64,000 nucleotides of DNA from CAYRNY01 sp964425755 (GCA_964425755.1 CAYRNY010000004.1:177858-241857), one strand, 5' to 3'. Positions 18,088-26,411 are shown, counted from the stretch's first letter. The notes: generated by a model from the letters alone, not told the origin. Numbers and translations are program-made.

Positions 18088-18116
18088 TTGACAAGGCCCC
18101 GCACTGCTTCTACGAT
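18088..18116 (+). promoter_or_regulatory. Promoter of the URO-D/SIS/PfkB operon
   Basis: A perfect -35 TTGACA (18088-18093) is followed after 17 bp by TACGAT (18111-18116). Transcription would start near 18123, about 76 nt before the ATG at 18199. Confidence 0.7.
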
Positions 18117-18198
18117 CCAGGTGTACCATACACCGCTGTGCCGCCGTGCGGCACGCTCCGGCCACCTTATCGACTCTTTCGAAAGAAGGAAAACACAC

Positions 18199-19350
18199 AT
18201 GGCGGATATGTCGCCCCGCGAACGGGTTCTTACCGCGCTCAGCCACAACGAACCCGACCGCGTCCCCACCGCGCTCTGGGGCGGGCCTTACGGGGTGGTG
18301 GATGACCTGTACGTCCGGCTGCTGGCGCATTTCGACCTGGGCGAACCGGTGCAGCCGTTCCGCACGGGGCATAATATCTCTTACATCGATGACCGCGTGC
18401 TGGCGCGGCTGGGCACCGACACGCGCTACGTCTGGCCCGGCGCGTCGCCCAGCTCACCCACCATACAGACCGACGATCCGGACACGTTTCTGGACGCCTT
18501 CGGGCAGGTCTGGAAGCGCGCCCTGCCGTACTATTACGCTGCCGGCGGCATCCTCTCAGAGGCCGCCGACGTCGACGCGATCGACCGCAGCGTGACCTGG
18601 CCCGACACGCACGATCCCCGCTGGACGGCGGGCGTCCGCGAGCGGGCGCGGGAGTTGCGCGAACACACGGATTATTTCGTGATCGCGCGAATGGTCACGT
18701 CGCACGGCGTCTTCCAGACCGCCTGTGACCTGCGCGGCACGCCAGAATTCATGACCGATATGGCGCTTAACGAAGCGTTTGCCACGCACCTGCTGGAGCG
18801 CGTCACGGAGACGATCGACGGGCTGCTCAAAGGGTATCTCGAAGCTGCTGGGGACGCGATCGATATGATCGAGTTGCCCGGAGATGATTACGCGTCTAAC
18901 GAGAACCTGCTGATCTCACCCGCCATGTTCCGGCGCTTCATCAAGCCCGCGCTCCAGCGGCTGGTCACGACGATCAAGGAGCACAACCCGGACCTGAAGA
19001 TCATGCTGCACAGCGACGGCATGATCGAGAGGCTGCTGCCGGAGTTCATCGACCTGGGCATCGACGTCGTGCACCCGCTGGAGCCGGTCGCCGCGCTGGA
19101 CCAGGCCGCGATCAAGGCAGCTTACGGCGACCGGCTGGCGTTCCTGGGCGGCATCGATATCTCGCACGCCATGCCCGGCAGCCGCGATGACGTCATCGCG
19201 GAGGTGCGGCAGCGCATCGCGCAGTTAGCGCCGGGCGGCGGCTATATCCTGGCCCCGTCCAACCACCTGCAGGCCGATGTGCCGGTTGAAAACGTCGTCA
19301 CATTGTACGAGGCGGCTCGCGAGTACGGGGCTTACCCGCTCACGCTATAG
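18199..19350 (+). CDS. Uroporphyrinogen decarboxylase (URO-D) family protein
   Basis: The 383-residue product belongs to the URO-D/methyltransferase TIM-barrel superfamily: MSPRERVLTALSHNEPDRVP at the start, IDMIELPGDDYASNENLLIS in the middle, and KIMLHSDGMIERLLPEFID and LGGIDISHAMPG near the end. The corrinoid methyltransferase branch normally has a zinc HxC motif where this protein has HSDG, so Cys is missing and methyl transfer through zinc is doubtful. True haem-pathway HemE is also unlikely, given the sugar-gene context. GAAGGA lies before ATG 18199. It is the first gene of an operon with SIS, shikimate-dehydrogenase-like and PfkB genes, suggesting a role in sugar or sugar-acid breakdown. 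Confidence 0.87.
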   Translation: MADMSPRERVLTALSHNEPDRVPTALWGGPYGVVDDLYVRLLAHFDLGEPVQPFRTGHNISYIDDRVLARLGTDTRYVWPGASPSSPTIQTDDPDTFLDAFGQVWKRALPYYYAAGGILSEAADVDAIDRSVTWPDTHDPRWTAGVRERARELREHTDYFVIARMVTSHGVFQTACDLRGTPEFMTDMALNEAFATHLLERVTETIDGLLKGYLEAAGDAIDMIELPGDDYASNENLLISPAMFRRFIKPALQRLVTTIKEHNPDLKIMLHSDGMIERLLPEFIDLGIDVVHPLEPVAALDQAAIKAAYGDRLAFLGGIDISHAMPGSRDDVIAEVRQRIAQLAPGGGYILAPSNHLQADVPVENVVTLYEAAREYGAYPLTL

Positions 19351-19398
19351 CAGCGCCCACCGTTCAAACGGCTTAATCCATCTCAGGAGCACACAAGC

Positions 19399-20175
19399 AT
19401 GGACGTTTCGGTATCCTATATCGAAGCAGCAGCAGCGATCCTCACGCGCATCCGCGAGCAGGAAATGGACAACATCGCGCGTGCAGCGGAGATCTGCGCC
19501 CACACCATCGCCAACGACGGGCTGGTGCACATGTTCGGCACCGGGCACTCGCGGATGATGGTCGAGGAAATGTACCCCCGGCACGGCAGTTTTCCGGGCT
19601 TCCACCCGATCGTGGAGTTGTCACTGACCTATCACAACCAGGTGGTGGGGGCCAACGGCCAGCGCCAGGCGATGTACCTGGAACACCTGGAGGGCTTCGC
19701 GGAAGTCATCCTGCGCAATTTCGTGCTTGACCACCCGGACAGCTTCCTGGTGTTCTCCAACAGCGGCATCAACGAGGTGGTGGTTGAGATCGCGCTGGAG
19801 GCCAAAAAGCAGGACTTGCCCGTGATCGCGGTGGTTTCCCGGGACCACAGCAGCCAGCATCCCGCCCGGCATAGCTCAGGCAAAAAACTGGTCGATATCG
19901 CCGACGTGGTGATCGACAACGGCACGCCCGCCGGCGACGCGCTGGTACCGATCGCGGGGTTGGACGTCCCCGTCGGCCCCGGCTCGACGATCGGCGGCGC
20001 GGCGGTCGCGAACGCGCTCAAGTGCGCGATCGCGCAGCGACTGGTGGAAATGGGCCAGCCGCCGCTGGTGCTGACCAGCAGCTACTTCATCGGGTCCGAG
20101 GAGTCAAAGCGGCGCTTCGACGCGTCTTACGACGAATACCGGCGGCGGCTCAAGCGTGTGTTTGGATGCGACTGA
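19399..20175 (+). CDS. SIS domain protein, UPF0309-like
   Basis: The 258-residue product has a SIS fold that binds phosphosugars: VHMFGTGHSRMMVEEM near the N-terminus, VFSNSGINEVVVEIA, and VVSRDHSSQHPARHSSGKKL in the middle, as in the UPF0309 group. Such proteins are isomerases, deaminases or sugar-phosphate sensors. AGGAG precedes the ATG. It follows the URO-D-like gene by 48 bp and is followed after 4 bp by the dehydrogenase-like gene, so it is firmly in the operon. It may isomerise the phosphosugar made by the PfkB kinase. No helix-turn-helix is present, so an RpiR-type regulator is excluded. Confidence 0.9.
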   Translation: MDVSVSYIEAAAAILTRIREQEMDNIARAAEICAHTIANDGLVHMFGTGHSRMMVEEMYPRHGSFPGFHPIVELSLTYHNQVVGANGQRQAMYLEHLEGFAEVILRNFVLDHPDSFLVFSNSGINEVVVEIALEAKKQDLPVIAVVSRDHSSQHPARHSSGKKLVDIADVVIDNGTPAGDALVPIAGLDVPVGPGSTIGGAAVANALKCAIAQRLVEMGQPPLVLTSSYFIGSEESKRRFDASYDEYRRRLKRVFGCD

Positions 20176-20179
20176 CGCC

Positions 20180-21142
20180 ATGCCAAAACACCACGAATTC
20201 GACATCATCACGCGCCGCCAGCCGACCGCCTATTTTCTGGGCGTGACGACCGGGCGCTCGTTCAGCCGTATCCTGTTCCCGCACTGGATGGCGATTTTAG
20301 GGCAGCCTGACGCGCAACTCGTCGGCGTGGACCTGCCGATCAACGGGTCGCCGGACCTGTACCGCCGCGCGATCTACCAGATCAAACACGACCCGCTGTC
20401 ACTGGGGGCCTTGATCACCACGCACAAGATCAACACGCTCAACGCCGCCCGCGACCTCTTCGACCGCCTGACGCCCGAAGCGACGCTGACGCAGGAAGTC
20501 TCGTCGGTCTACAAACGCGACGGCGCGTTGATCGGGCACGCGGTCGACCCGATCACGTCGGGGCTGTCGATGGAGCAGTTCATCCCGCCGGGGTACTGGG
20601 GCCGCACGCGGGCGCACGTATTGTGCCTGGGCGCGGGCGGCTCCGCCGTCGCGATCAGCGTCTACCTCGCGCGCACGCTGCCCCCCGACGACCGGCCCGC
20701 GCGCGTGGTCTTCGTCAACCGCACCGCGCCGCGCCTGGAGAGCCTGCGCCGGATGATTGAGGCGCACATGCCCGGCTCCGGGATCGCCTTCGAGTTCGTG
20801 GAGAACAGTGACCCCGCCGCCAACGACCGGCTGATGGCATCCCTGCCGCCCGGGTCGCTGGTGATCAACGCGACCGGCATGGGGAAGGACATCCCCGGCT
20901 CGCCGATCACGGATGCCGGTCTTTTCCCGCAGGACGGCATCGCCTGGGAGCTGAATTACCGGGGCGAGCTTGACTTTCTGCAACAGGCCGAACGGCAGGC
21001 CGCCCGTCGCAACCTGGCCGTGGTCGATGGCTGGTATTATTTCCTGGTCGGGTGGGCGACGATCGTGGGGCAGATTTTCGATATCGCGATCACGCCGGAC
21101 GTGTTCGCGGAACTGCGGCGGGCCGCCGATGACCTGCGGTAG
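20180..21142 (+). CDS. Shikimate dehydrogenase-like oxidoreductase
   Basis: The 320-residue product has the two-domain shape of AroE/YdiB proteins: a catalytic domain with GALITTHKINTLN, where the K is the usual catalytic lysine, and an NAD(P)-binding domain with LCLGAGGSAVAISVYLA and NRTAPRLESLRR, then VINATGMGKD. It is longer than AroE (about 270) and sits among sugar genes rather than aromatic-pathway genes, so it probably oxidises a polyol or sugar-derived acid instead of shikimate. ATG 20180 is used; the upstream extension would overlap the SIS gene. Confidence 0.85.
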   Translation: MPKHHEFDIITRRQPTAYFLGVTTGRSFSRILFPHWMAILGQPDAQLVGVDLPINGSPDLYRRAIYQIKHDPLSLGALITTHKINTLNAARDLFDRLTPEATLTQEVSSVYKRDGALIGHAVDPITSGLSMEQFIPPGYWGRTRAHVLCLGAGGSAVAISVYLARTLPPDDRPARVVFVNRTAPRLESLRRMIEAHMPGSGIAFEFVENSDPAANDRLMASLPPGSLVINATGMGKDIPGSPITDAGLFPQDGIAWELNYRGELDFLQQAERQAARRNLAVVDGWYYFLVGWATIVGQIFDIAITPDVFAELRRAADDLR

Positions 21143-21210
21143 CATTTTCCGCGCCCGGCCCGGCACGTGGACGACCGTTAAACCGGACACATGATCGGAG
21201 CGAGGTGCTG

Positions 21211-22167
21211 ATGTTTGGGGTGATCGGGACGACGACGGCTGACCTGTTCATACTGGGTGCCGAACGCATGCCGCAGCTTGACCGGGACGAATTCACAGCG
21301 TCCAACCTGGTGTTTTGCGACCGCGAGCTGACGATCACGCTGGGGGGTAACGGCGCGAACAGCGCCTACGTGCTGCGCGCGCTTGGCGCGCCGGTGACGC
21401 TGTGCAGCGCGACCGGCACCAACGCGATCGGGGAGCTGGTGACGCGCTGGCTGGCAGAGCAAGGCGTCGACCTGCGCGGCTTTCTGCGGCGCGACGGCGG
21501 CACCGCCACGACCACATCCGCGATTGACGCCGACCTGCGGCGCGTGTCATTTTACTATCCGGGCATCTTCAGCACGTTTGACGAGACCGACCTGCCCGCC
21601 GCGCTCTGGCATGACGCGCATACCTTGCTGGTGACGGGCCATCCGTTGCTGCCCGGCTTTCGCGGCGGCGGCTTCGCCAAAACGCTGCACAACGCCCGCC
21701 AACGCGGCATCACCACCGCGCTGGACATCGGCCCGGCGATCCAAGCGCCGGCCACGTTCGAGATGCTCGCCCCCCTGCTGCCCGCGCTGGATTACCTGTT
21801 GACCAACGCGTACGAACTCGCGATCGCCACCGGCACAGACGATCTCGAAGCCGGGGCCGCGCAGCTTCAGCAGGCCGGGGCGACCTGCGTGGTGGTCAAG
21901 CTGGGCAAGGATGGCGCGTTCATTCGCACGGCAGATGAAGCGGACTACGTCGTGGGCTTTCCGGTGCAGGCCAGCGTCACGATCGGCGCGGGCGACTCGT
22001 TCAACGCCGGTTTGCTCTACGCCCGGCACGCGGGCATGGCGTTTTCCGAGGCAGTGCGGTTTGCGAATGCCGTCGCCGCACTGGTCGTGCAGAGTGGTAA
22101 GAGCGTGCTCGGTGCGCCGGACCCCGCGCAGGTGCGCGCGCTCCTGGACCGGCACGCCGAAGTCTAA
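21211..22167 (+). CDS. PfkB-family carbohydrate kinase
   Basis: The 318-residue protein has the two PfkB signatures: an early glycine-rich LGGNGANSAYVLRALGA and the late VTIGAGDSFNAGLLYARH, whose Asp is the catalytic base. It phosphorylates a sugar, nucleoside or related compound with ATP. The ATG at 21211 has GGAG/GAGG upstream and is preferred to GTG 21205. It ends the operon that begins at 18199. A ribokinase-like function would fit with the ribose-type transporter downstream, but substrate cannot be read from sequence. Confidence 0.9.
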   Translation: MFGVIGTTTADLFILGAERMPQLDRDEFTASNLVFCDRELTITLGGNGANSAYVLRALGAPVTLCSATGTNAIGELVTRWLAEQGVDLRGFLRRDGGTATTTSAIDADLRRVSFYYPGIFSTFDETDLPAALWHDAHTLLVTGHPLLPGFRGGGFAKTLHNARQRGITTALDIGPAIQAPATFEMLAPLLPALDYLLTNAYELAIATGTDDLEAGAAQLQQAGATCVVVKLGKDGAFIRTADEADYVVGFPVQASVTIGAGDSFNAGLLYARHAGMAFSEAVRFANAVAALVVQSGKSVLGAPDPAQVRALLDRHAEV

Positions 22168-22194
22168 GCGCGGCAGCCCTGCGCGGGACGCGCG

Positions 22195-22284
22195 TCAGCC
22201 GGTGATCGCGATCCCTGACCGGCGCAGCGCGCCAACGTGCGCGCCGCCCATGAACCCCGGTCCCACGATCGCCGCGCGAGTCAT
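22195..22284 (-). pseudogene. Remnant of a Gfo/Idh/MocA dehydrogenase (N-terminal 29 codons)
   Basis: On the minus strand an ATG at 22284 overlaps the deoC stop codon (ATGA) and opens 29 codons reading MTRAAIVGPGFMGGAHVGAL followed by RRSGIAITG and a TGA. This is the start of an NAD(P)-binding Rossmann fold (G-x-G-x-x-G) as found in Gfo/Idh/MocA sugar dehydrogenases, which usually run to 330-400 residues. Nothing recognisable continues after the stop, and the convergent PfkB gene ends at 22167. The gene was probably the translationally coupled partner of deoC and was cut off by a deletion or rearrangement. Confidence 0.7.
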
Positions 22285-22967
22285 GAAACCCCCAGCCGTT
22301 CTTTCGCCGCGTCCAGGATCGTGGCCGTGCGCGTCGCCCCGGCACGGGTCACGCCCAGCGCGCGCACTTCCAGCAGCCGCTCAAGCGAGCGCACCCCGCC
22401 GGCAGCCTTGACCTGCACGCGTGACGGGGAGTGTTCGCGCATCAGCCGCAGGTCCTCATCGGTCGCGCCGCCCGCGCCGTAACCGGTCGCGGTCTTGACC
22501 CAGTCCACCCCGATCTCACCGCACAGCTTGCACAGCATGATCTTCTGGTCGTCGTTGAGGTACGAGTTTTCAAAAATCACCTTGATCTTCTGACCGGCGG
22601 CGTGGGTCACGCCGGTCACGGCGCGGATGTCGTCCGCCACGTAATCCCAGTTACCGCTGAGCACCTGGCTGATGTTGACGACCATGTCCAGTTCCTGGCC
22701 GCCATCGGCCAGCGCCTGCCGCGCCTCCGCGACTTTGATCGCGGTGGTGTGGCCGCCGTGTGGGAAGCCGATCGTCGTGCTGGCCCGAACGTCGCTGCCC
22801 TGCAGCAATTCCGCGCAGCGCTTGAGGTAGTAGGGCATGATGCACACGCTCGCGACGTCGTAGTCCAGCGCCAGCCGGATGCCCTGCTCCAGGTCGTCTT
22901 GTGTGAGCGTGGGGTTCAGCAGCGAATGGTCGATCATCTTTGCGAGGTCGGAATAGGTATAGTTCAT
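22281..22967 (-). CDS. deoC: Deoxyribose-phosphate aldolase family protein (DeoC-like)
   Basis: The 228-residue class I aldolase has MIDHSLLNPTLTQ at the N-terminus, the Schiff-base lysine in WVKTATGYGAGGAT, and the second conserved lysine in VQVKAAGGVRS. It would cleave 2-deoxyribose-5-phosphate or a related keto/aldose phosphate to acetaldehyde or a similar fragment plus a triose phosphate. It runs against the PfkB operon but belongs to the same sugar island. A related aldolase with a different sugar substrate is possible, because the neighbours do not include the usual deoxynucleoside genes. Confidence 0.88.
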   Translation of the reverse strand: MNYTYSDLAKMIDHSLLNPTLTQDDLEQGIRLALDYDVASVCIMPYYLKRCAELLQGSDVRASTTIGFPHGGHTTAIKVAEARQALADGGQELDMVVNISQVLSGNWDYVADDIRAVTGVTHAAGQKIKVIFENSYLNDDQKIMLCKLCGEIGVDWVKTATGYGAGGATDEDLRLMREHSPSRVQVKAAGGVRSLERLLEVRALGVTRAGATRTATILDAAKERLGVS

Positions 22968-23101
22968 CGTTGTCTCCGCTAAATTCTAGACTGTCCGCTT
23001 CAGAAAACAGGCGCGGCGACCGCTTCGGTCGCGCGGATCGCCGCGTGTGCCCACGCATGAGGTAACGTCGCTGCGGTTGTCGATGTGCGCACCGGGCCTG
23101 C

Positions 23102-23130
23102 TTGACGAGGATTCAAGATAGACCTACAAT
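23102..23130 (+). promoter_or_regulatory. Promoter of the ribose-type ABC operon
   Basis: TTGACG (23102-23107) and TACAAT (23125-23130) are separated by exactly 17 bp. Both boxes match five of six consensus bases. The predicted start is near 23137. Confidence 0.7.
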
Positions 23131-23298
23131 AAGTGATAGTTTTGGTTCTTATGAACATCACACTATGGAAACACGCAGTAATTATACAACTTCATTTGAT
23201 GTTACCCAACTTGGCAATCGGGAATGCGATACTGGCGTAAGTTGCGCATTCTTGGATCGCTTGAGCAAACATCTAAACCATTCTGCGTGCCATTTGGC

Positions 23299-23304
23299 TA
23301 TAAT
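23299..23304 (+). promoter_or_regulatory. Second candidate -10 (TATAAT) of the ABC operon
   Basis: A perfect TATAAT lies 114 bp before the binding-protein ATG, but no -35 box is visible. It could give a shorter transcript or be chance in an AT-rich leader. Confidence 0.35.
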
Positions 23305-23417
23305 ATACACAAGCACACACAAGAAAGGAGGTTCGGGAGTACCCATACCACAATCCCTGAAACACGAGCGAACGCTCAACAATCGTAAGGACATCTAAAG
23401 GTTAAAAAGGATAAACA

Positions 23418-24368
23418 ATGATTAAGAAATTCGGCTTGCTTCTCATAACGATCAGCTTGATCCTCGCGTTTGCGATTCCCGGCAGCGTCGGGGCGCAAGA
23501 TGACGAGAAAGTCTTCTTCTGGATCTCCCACGGCTCGCCGGCAGACCCGGTCTGGACGTACTTCCTGGATGGCGCTGAGCAATGGTCCGACGACATGGGC
23601 ATCGAAGTGCGCACGTCGTTCCACAGCGGTGATGTGCCCTCACACCAGGAAGCCGTACGCGCGGCTATTGCCGCCGGCGCGATGGGCATCGTCACCAGCA
23701 CGCCTGATCCGGGCGCGCTGACCGAGGTCATCGCCGAAGCGCACGCCGCAGGCATCCCCGTGATCATCATCAACACGGAGGATAAGGGCAGCGGGCGTGA
23801 CGCGTATGTCGGTGGCGACAACATCGAGATTGGCCGTCGTTGGGCGCAGTACCTGGTCGACAACGGCTTTGTCGAAGAGGGTAGTTTCGTGTGGATGCCG
23901 GTGGAAGTCCCCGGCGCGACCTACCAGGTGCTTGAGACCGAGGGTATCTCCAGCGTGTTCGACCCGCTGGGCATCGAGTACGAAGTGACCGATGCGACCC
24001 TGGACCAGGCCGAGATCATCACGCGCATGTCGGACTACCTGCTGGCGAACCGCGAAAACATCGATGCGATCATCGGTCTGGGTGACCTGGTGACCGGCAG
24101 CATCAAGCGCGTGTTCGATCAGGTCGGCGTGGCCCCCGGTGAAATCCCGGTTGTGGGCTGGGGCAACTCACCTGAGACGGCCCGCGAAGTGCTCGAAGGC
24201 TACGTGAACGCGGCGATGTGGCAGGATCCCCAGGCGACCAGCTACATGGGCCTGTCGATGGCGCACATGGCGGCCAGCGGCATCCCGCCGGGATTCGATG
24301 TCATCGTCGGCACGCTCTACGAAGCGGACATTGCTCAGGTCTACCTCGACATCATGGAAGGCAACTAA
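23418..24368 (+). CDS. Ribose/autoinducer-2-type sugar-binding protein
   Basis: The 316-residue product opens with a Sec signal peptide (MIKKFGLLLITISLILAFAI, cleavage near VGAQ). The mature part has the type I periplasmic-binding fold of RbsB/LsrB proteins: an AAIAAGAMGIVTSTPDP segment, EAHAAGIPVIIINTED, and a C-terminal VVGWGNSPETAREV hinge region. It captures a sugar outside the cell for the permease and ATPase that follow. AAGGA lies before the ATG. Its leader is long and begins with a separate promoter. Confidence 0.9.
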   Translation: MIKKFGLLLITISLILAFAIPGSVGAQDDEKVFFWISHGSPADPVWTYFLDGAEQWSDDMGIEVRTSFHSGDVPSHQEAVRAAIAAGAMGIVTSTPDPGALTEVIAEAHAAGIPVIIINTEDKGSGRDAYVGGDNIEIGRRWAQYLVDNGFVEEGSFVWMPVEVPGATYQVLETEGISSVFDPLGIEYEVTDATLDQAEIITRMSDYLLANRENIDAIIGLGDLVTGSIKRVFDQVGVAPGEIPVVGWGNSPETAREVLEGYVNAAMWQDPQATSYMGLSMAHMAASGIPPGFDVIVGTLYEADIAQVYLDIMEGN

Positions 24369-24496
24369 CGCGTAGATCTGCCAGCATGGCGTGCAAGACA
24401 CGCCCATACTAGCCTGACGCATGAGACTGGTGTAACAGCGCCAGTCTCATGTATACTAGCGTTTGCCTCTTGTACCGCAGATTAGGGGAAAACTAC

Positions 24497-25507
24497 ATGC
24501 AATCTGCTTCGCTCCCACAACGACTTGGCTCGCGATTCGAACTCCGGAAATTCCTCACCACTCCCGAACTCGGGCCGTTAATTTTACTCATCGGCGAATT
24601 GATCGTCTTCACCTGGATGGAACCGCGCTTCTTCTCAACGGGCAACGTCAGTAACATGCTGGCCTTCATGCCGGAACTGGGCATGCTCGCGATTGGCATG
24701 ACGATGCTGATGACCGCCGGCGAATTCGACCTCTCGGTAGGGTCGGTGTTTGGCTTTTCGCCCGTGCTGATGTGGACGCTCTTCAACGAAGGCACCACCT
24801 CGCTCGAAGCCGCGTTCTTGATCGCGCTGTTGGTCGCCGCCGGGATCGGGCTGGCGAGCGGTTGGTTTGTCACCCGCCTGGGAATCCCGTCGTTCCTGGT
24901 CACGCTCGGCATGTTACTGGTCGTGCGTGGCACGGCCCTGTATATCACGTCCGGCTTTCCGCAGCGCACCTGGACCGCCGACTCCCGCCTGACAAACTAC
25001 ATTGTCGGTGATTTCTACATCGGTGATTTTCGCGTCTACGCCTCGATCTTGTGGTTTGCGCTGTTCGCGCTGATCCTGCACTACGTCCTGACACAGGCCA
25101 AGATCGGCAACTGGATTCAGGCCATCGGCGGCAACCCGGTCTCGGCACGCGCGCGCGGCGTCCGCGTGAAGCGGACCAAAACGGCGCTGTTCGTTCTGAC
25201 TGCGCTGCTTTCGGCCTACGCCGGCATCACCAGCTCGATCCGCGTGTCGGCGGCCAACCCCAACAGCGGCACGGGCTATGAGCTGGAAGTCATCGCGATG
25301 GTTGTGATCGGCGGCACCCTGCTTTCCGGCGGCAGAGGCACGATCGTCGGCACGGTGCTGGGGGTGCTGATCCTGCGCGTGATGCGCAACGGCATCATCC
25401 TGGTCGGCGTGCCCGGCCTGGCATACAACATCTTCATCGGCGGGATCATCCTGGTTATGATGTCGCTCCATTCGGTCGTCGAGCGCAGCCTGCGCATAGG
25501 AGAGTGA
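24497..25507 (+). CDS. RbsC-type sugar ABC permease
   Basis: The 336-residue integral membrane protein has 8-10 hydrophobic helices and the RbsC-family signatures MLMTAGEFDLSVGSVFG and AIGGNPVSARARGVRVKRTK, the latter being the cytoplasmic loop that contacts the ATPase. ATG 24497 is chosen because AGGGGA precedes it and it starts at the predicted cytoplasmic tail. It lies 4 bp before the ATPase gene. Confidence 0.92.
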   Translation: MQSASLPQRLGSRFELRKFLTTPELGPLILLIGELIVFTWMEPRFFSTGNVSNMLAFMPELGMLAIGMTMLMTAGEFDLSVGSVFGFSPVLMWTLFNEGTTSLEAAFLIALLVAAGIGLASGWFVTRLGIPSFLVTLGMLLVVRGTALYITSGFPQRTWTADSRLTNYIVGDFYIGDFRVYASILWFALFALILHYVLTQAKIGNWIQAIGGNPVSARARGVRVKRTKTALFVLTALLSAYAGITSSIRVSAANPNSGTGYELEVIAMVVIGGTLLSGGRGTIVGTVLGVLILRVMRNGIILVGVPGLAYNIFIGGIILVMMSLHSVVERSLRIGE

Positions 25508-25511
25508 AGCC

Positions 25512-26282
25512 ATGACAACCGAACTCGTGCGCATGGAGCATATCAGCAAGTATTTCGGCAGGGTGCAGGCGCTGGATGACGTCTCGGTCAACATCAAAGA
25601 ACGCGAGATCGTCGGCCTGGTCGGGGATAACGGGGCCGGCAAATCGACGCTGATCAAAATCCTATCCGGCGCGCATAAGGCTACCGATGGGCAGGTTTAC
25701 TTTAAGGGCGAGCAGGTCAAGCTCAACGACACCTGGGACGCGATCGAGCTTGGCATCGAGACCATCTACCAGGACTCCGCGCTGGTGCCGCAGCTCTCGA
25801 TCATGCGCAACCTGTTTCTGGGCCGCGAGCCGCTGGCCGAGCCGCGCTTTCTCAACCGGCTCGACAAGAAACTTATGCGCAACGAAACGCGCAAGCTGCT
25901 TCGAGAGGTCGGCATCACCAAAGAGCTTGCGCCAGACACGCCCATCACCTCGCTCTCCGGTGGCGAACGCCAGTCCATCGCCATCGCGCGCGCCATGTTC
26001 TTCCATGCCGACCTGATCATCCTCGACGAGCCGACCAACAACCTCGGCGTGGAAGAGACCCAGGGCGTGCTGCGCTTCATCCGCAATGCGCGCGAAAGCG
26101 GCGCTTCGTGCATCTTCATCACGCACAACATCTACCACGTGTTCCAGGTTGTGGACCGGATCGTGATCTTGCGGCGCGGTAAGAAAGTCTGCGAGGTTGA
26201 CCCCAAGAAGACGACCATTCAAGAAGTTGAGAAAGTCATTACCGGGCTGGTGGACTCGCTGCCGGACTGCGCGCCGGACTAG
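25512..26282 (+). CDS. Sugar ABC transporter ATP-binding protein
   Basis: The 256-residue ATPase has Walker A GDNGAGKST, the Q-loop YQDSALVPQLS, signature LSGGERQSIAIARAMFF and Walker B LIILDEPTNNLG. It is a single nucleotide-binding domain, about half the length of RbsA (about 500), so it must work as a homodimer with the RbsC-type permease, as in FrcA-type systems. It ends the three-gene transport operon. Confidence 0.93.
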   Translation: MTTELVRMEHISKYFGRVQALDDVSVNIKEREIVGLVGDNGAGKSTLIKILSGAHKATDGQVYFKGEQVKLNDTWDAIELGIETIYQDSALVPQLSIMRNLFLGREPLAEPRFLNRLDKKLMRNETRKLLREVGITKELAPDTPITSLSGGERQSIAIARAMFFHADLIILDEPTNNLGVEETQGVLRFIRNARESGASCIFITHNIYHVFQVVDRIVILRRGKKVCEVDPKKTTIQEVEKVITGLVDSLPDCAPD

Positions 26283-26314
26283 CGTAGGCCCGCAGCACCG
26301 GATTCGCACGGAAC

Positions 26315-26379
26315 GATACGCTGAGAACACGCCGCGCAGCGGTGAGGACTACCCGGGGCGCGCATGTTTTCAGCGTATC
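26315..26379. terminator. Long inverted repeat between convergent genes
   Basis: GATACGCTGAGAACACGCC... (left arm 26315-26337) pairs imperfectly with the right arm 26358-26379, giving about 20 paired bases over a 20-nt loop; the outer 10 bp (GATACGCTGA/TCAGCGTATC) are perfect. It lies between the ATPase gene and the convergent aminotransferase gene and could stop transcription from both sides, though no long T tract is present. Confidence 0.5.
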
Positions 26380-26411
26380 TGTATGCTCTGTTGCTGCCAT
26401 ACACCCCGGCG

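Larger units (their letters stand above)
22968..23417. other. Long intergenic region with ABC-operon leader
   Basis: This 450-bp stretch separates divergent deoC and the binding-protein gene. It is noticeably AT-richer in its right half. It contains a promoter at 23102-23130, a second TATAAT at 23299-23304, and a Shine-Dalgarno-like AAAGGAGG at 23324-23331 with no ATG or GTG close behind it. Starting at the first promoter, the transcript would have a leader of about 280 nt. I see no protein that looks real here. I could not find a clear deoC promoter. Confidence 0.5.

Noticed and set aside
18088..18198. Extended N-terminus of the URO-D-like gene from a TTG at 18088
   Set aside because: This codon is part of a perfect -35 box, and GAAGGA correctly precedes ATG 18199.
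23102..23398. A 98-codon plus-strand frame in the leader of the ribose-type ABC operon
   Set aside because: It starts within the -35 box of the predicted promoter, has no ribosome site, and its composition resembles non-coding leader rather than protein.
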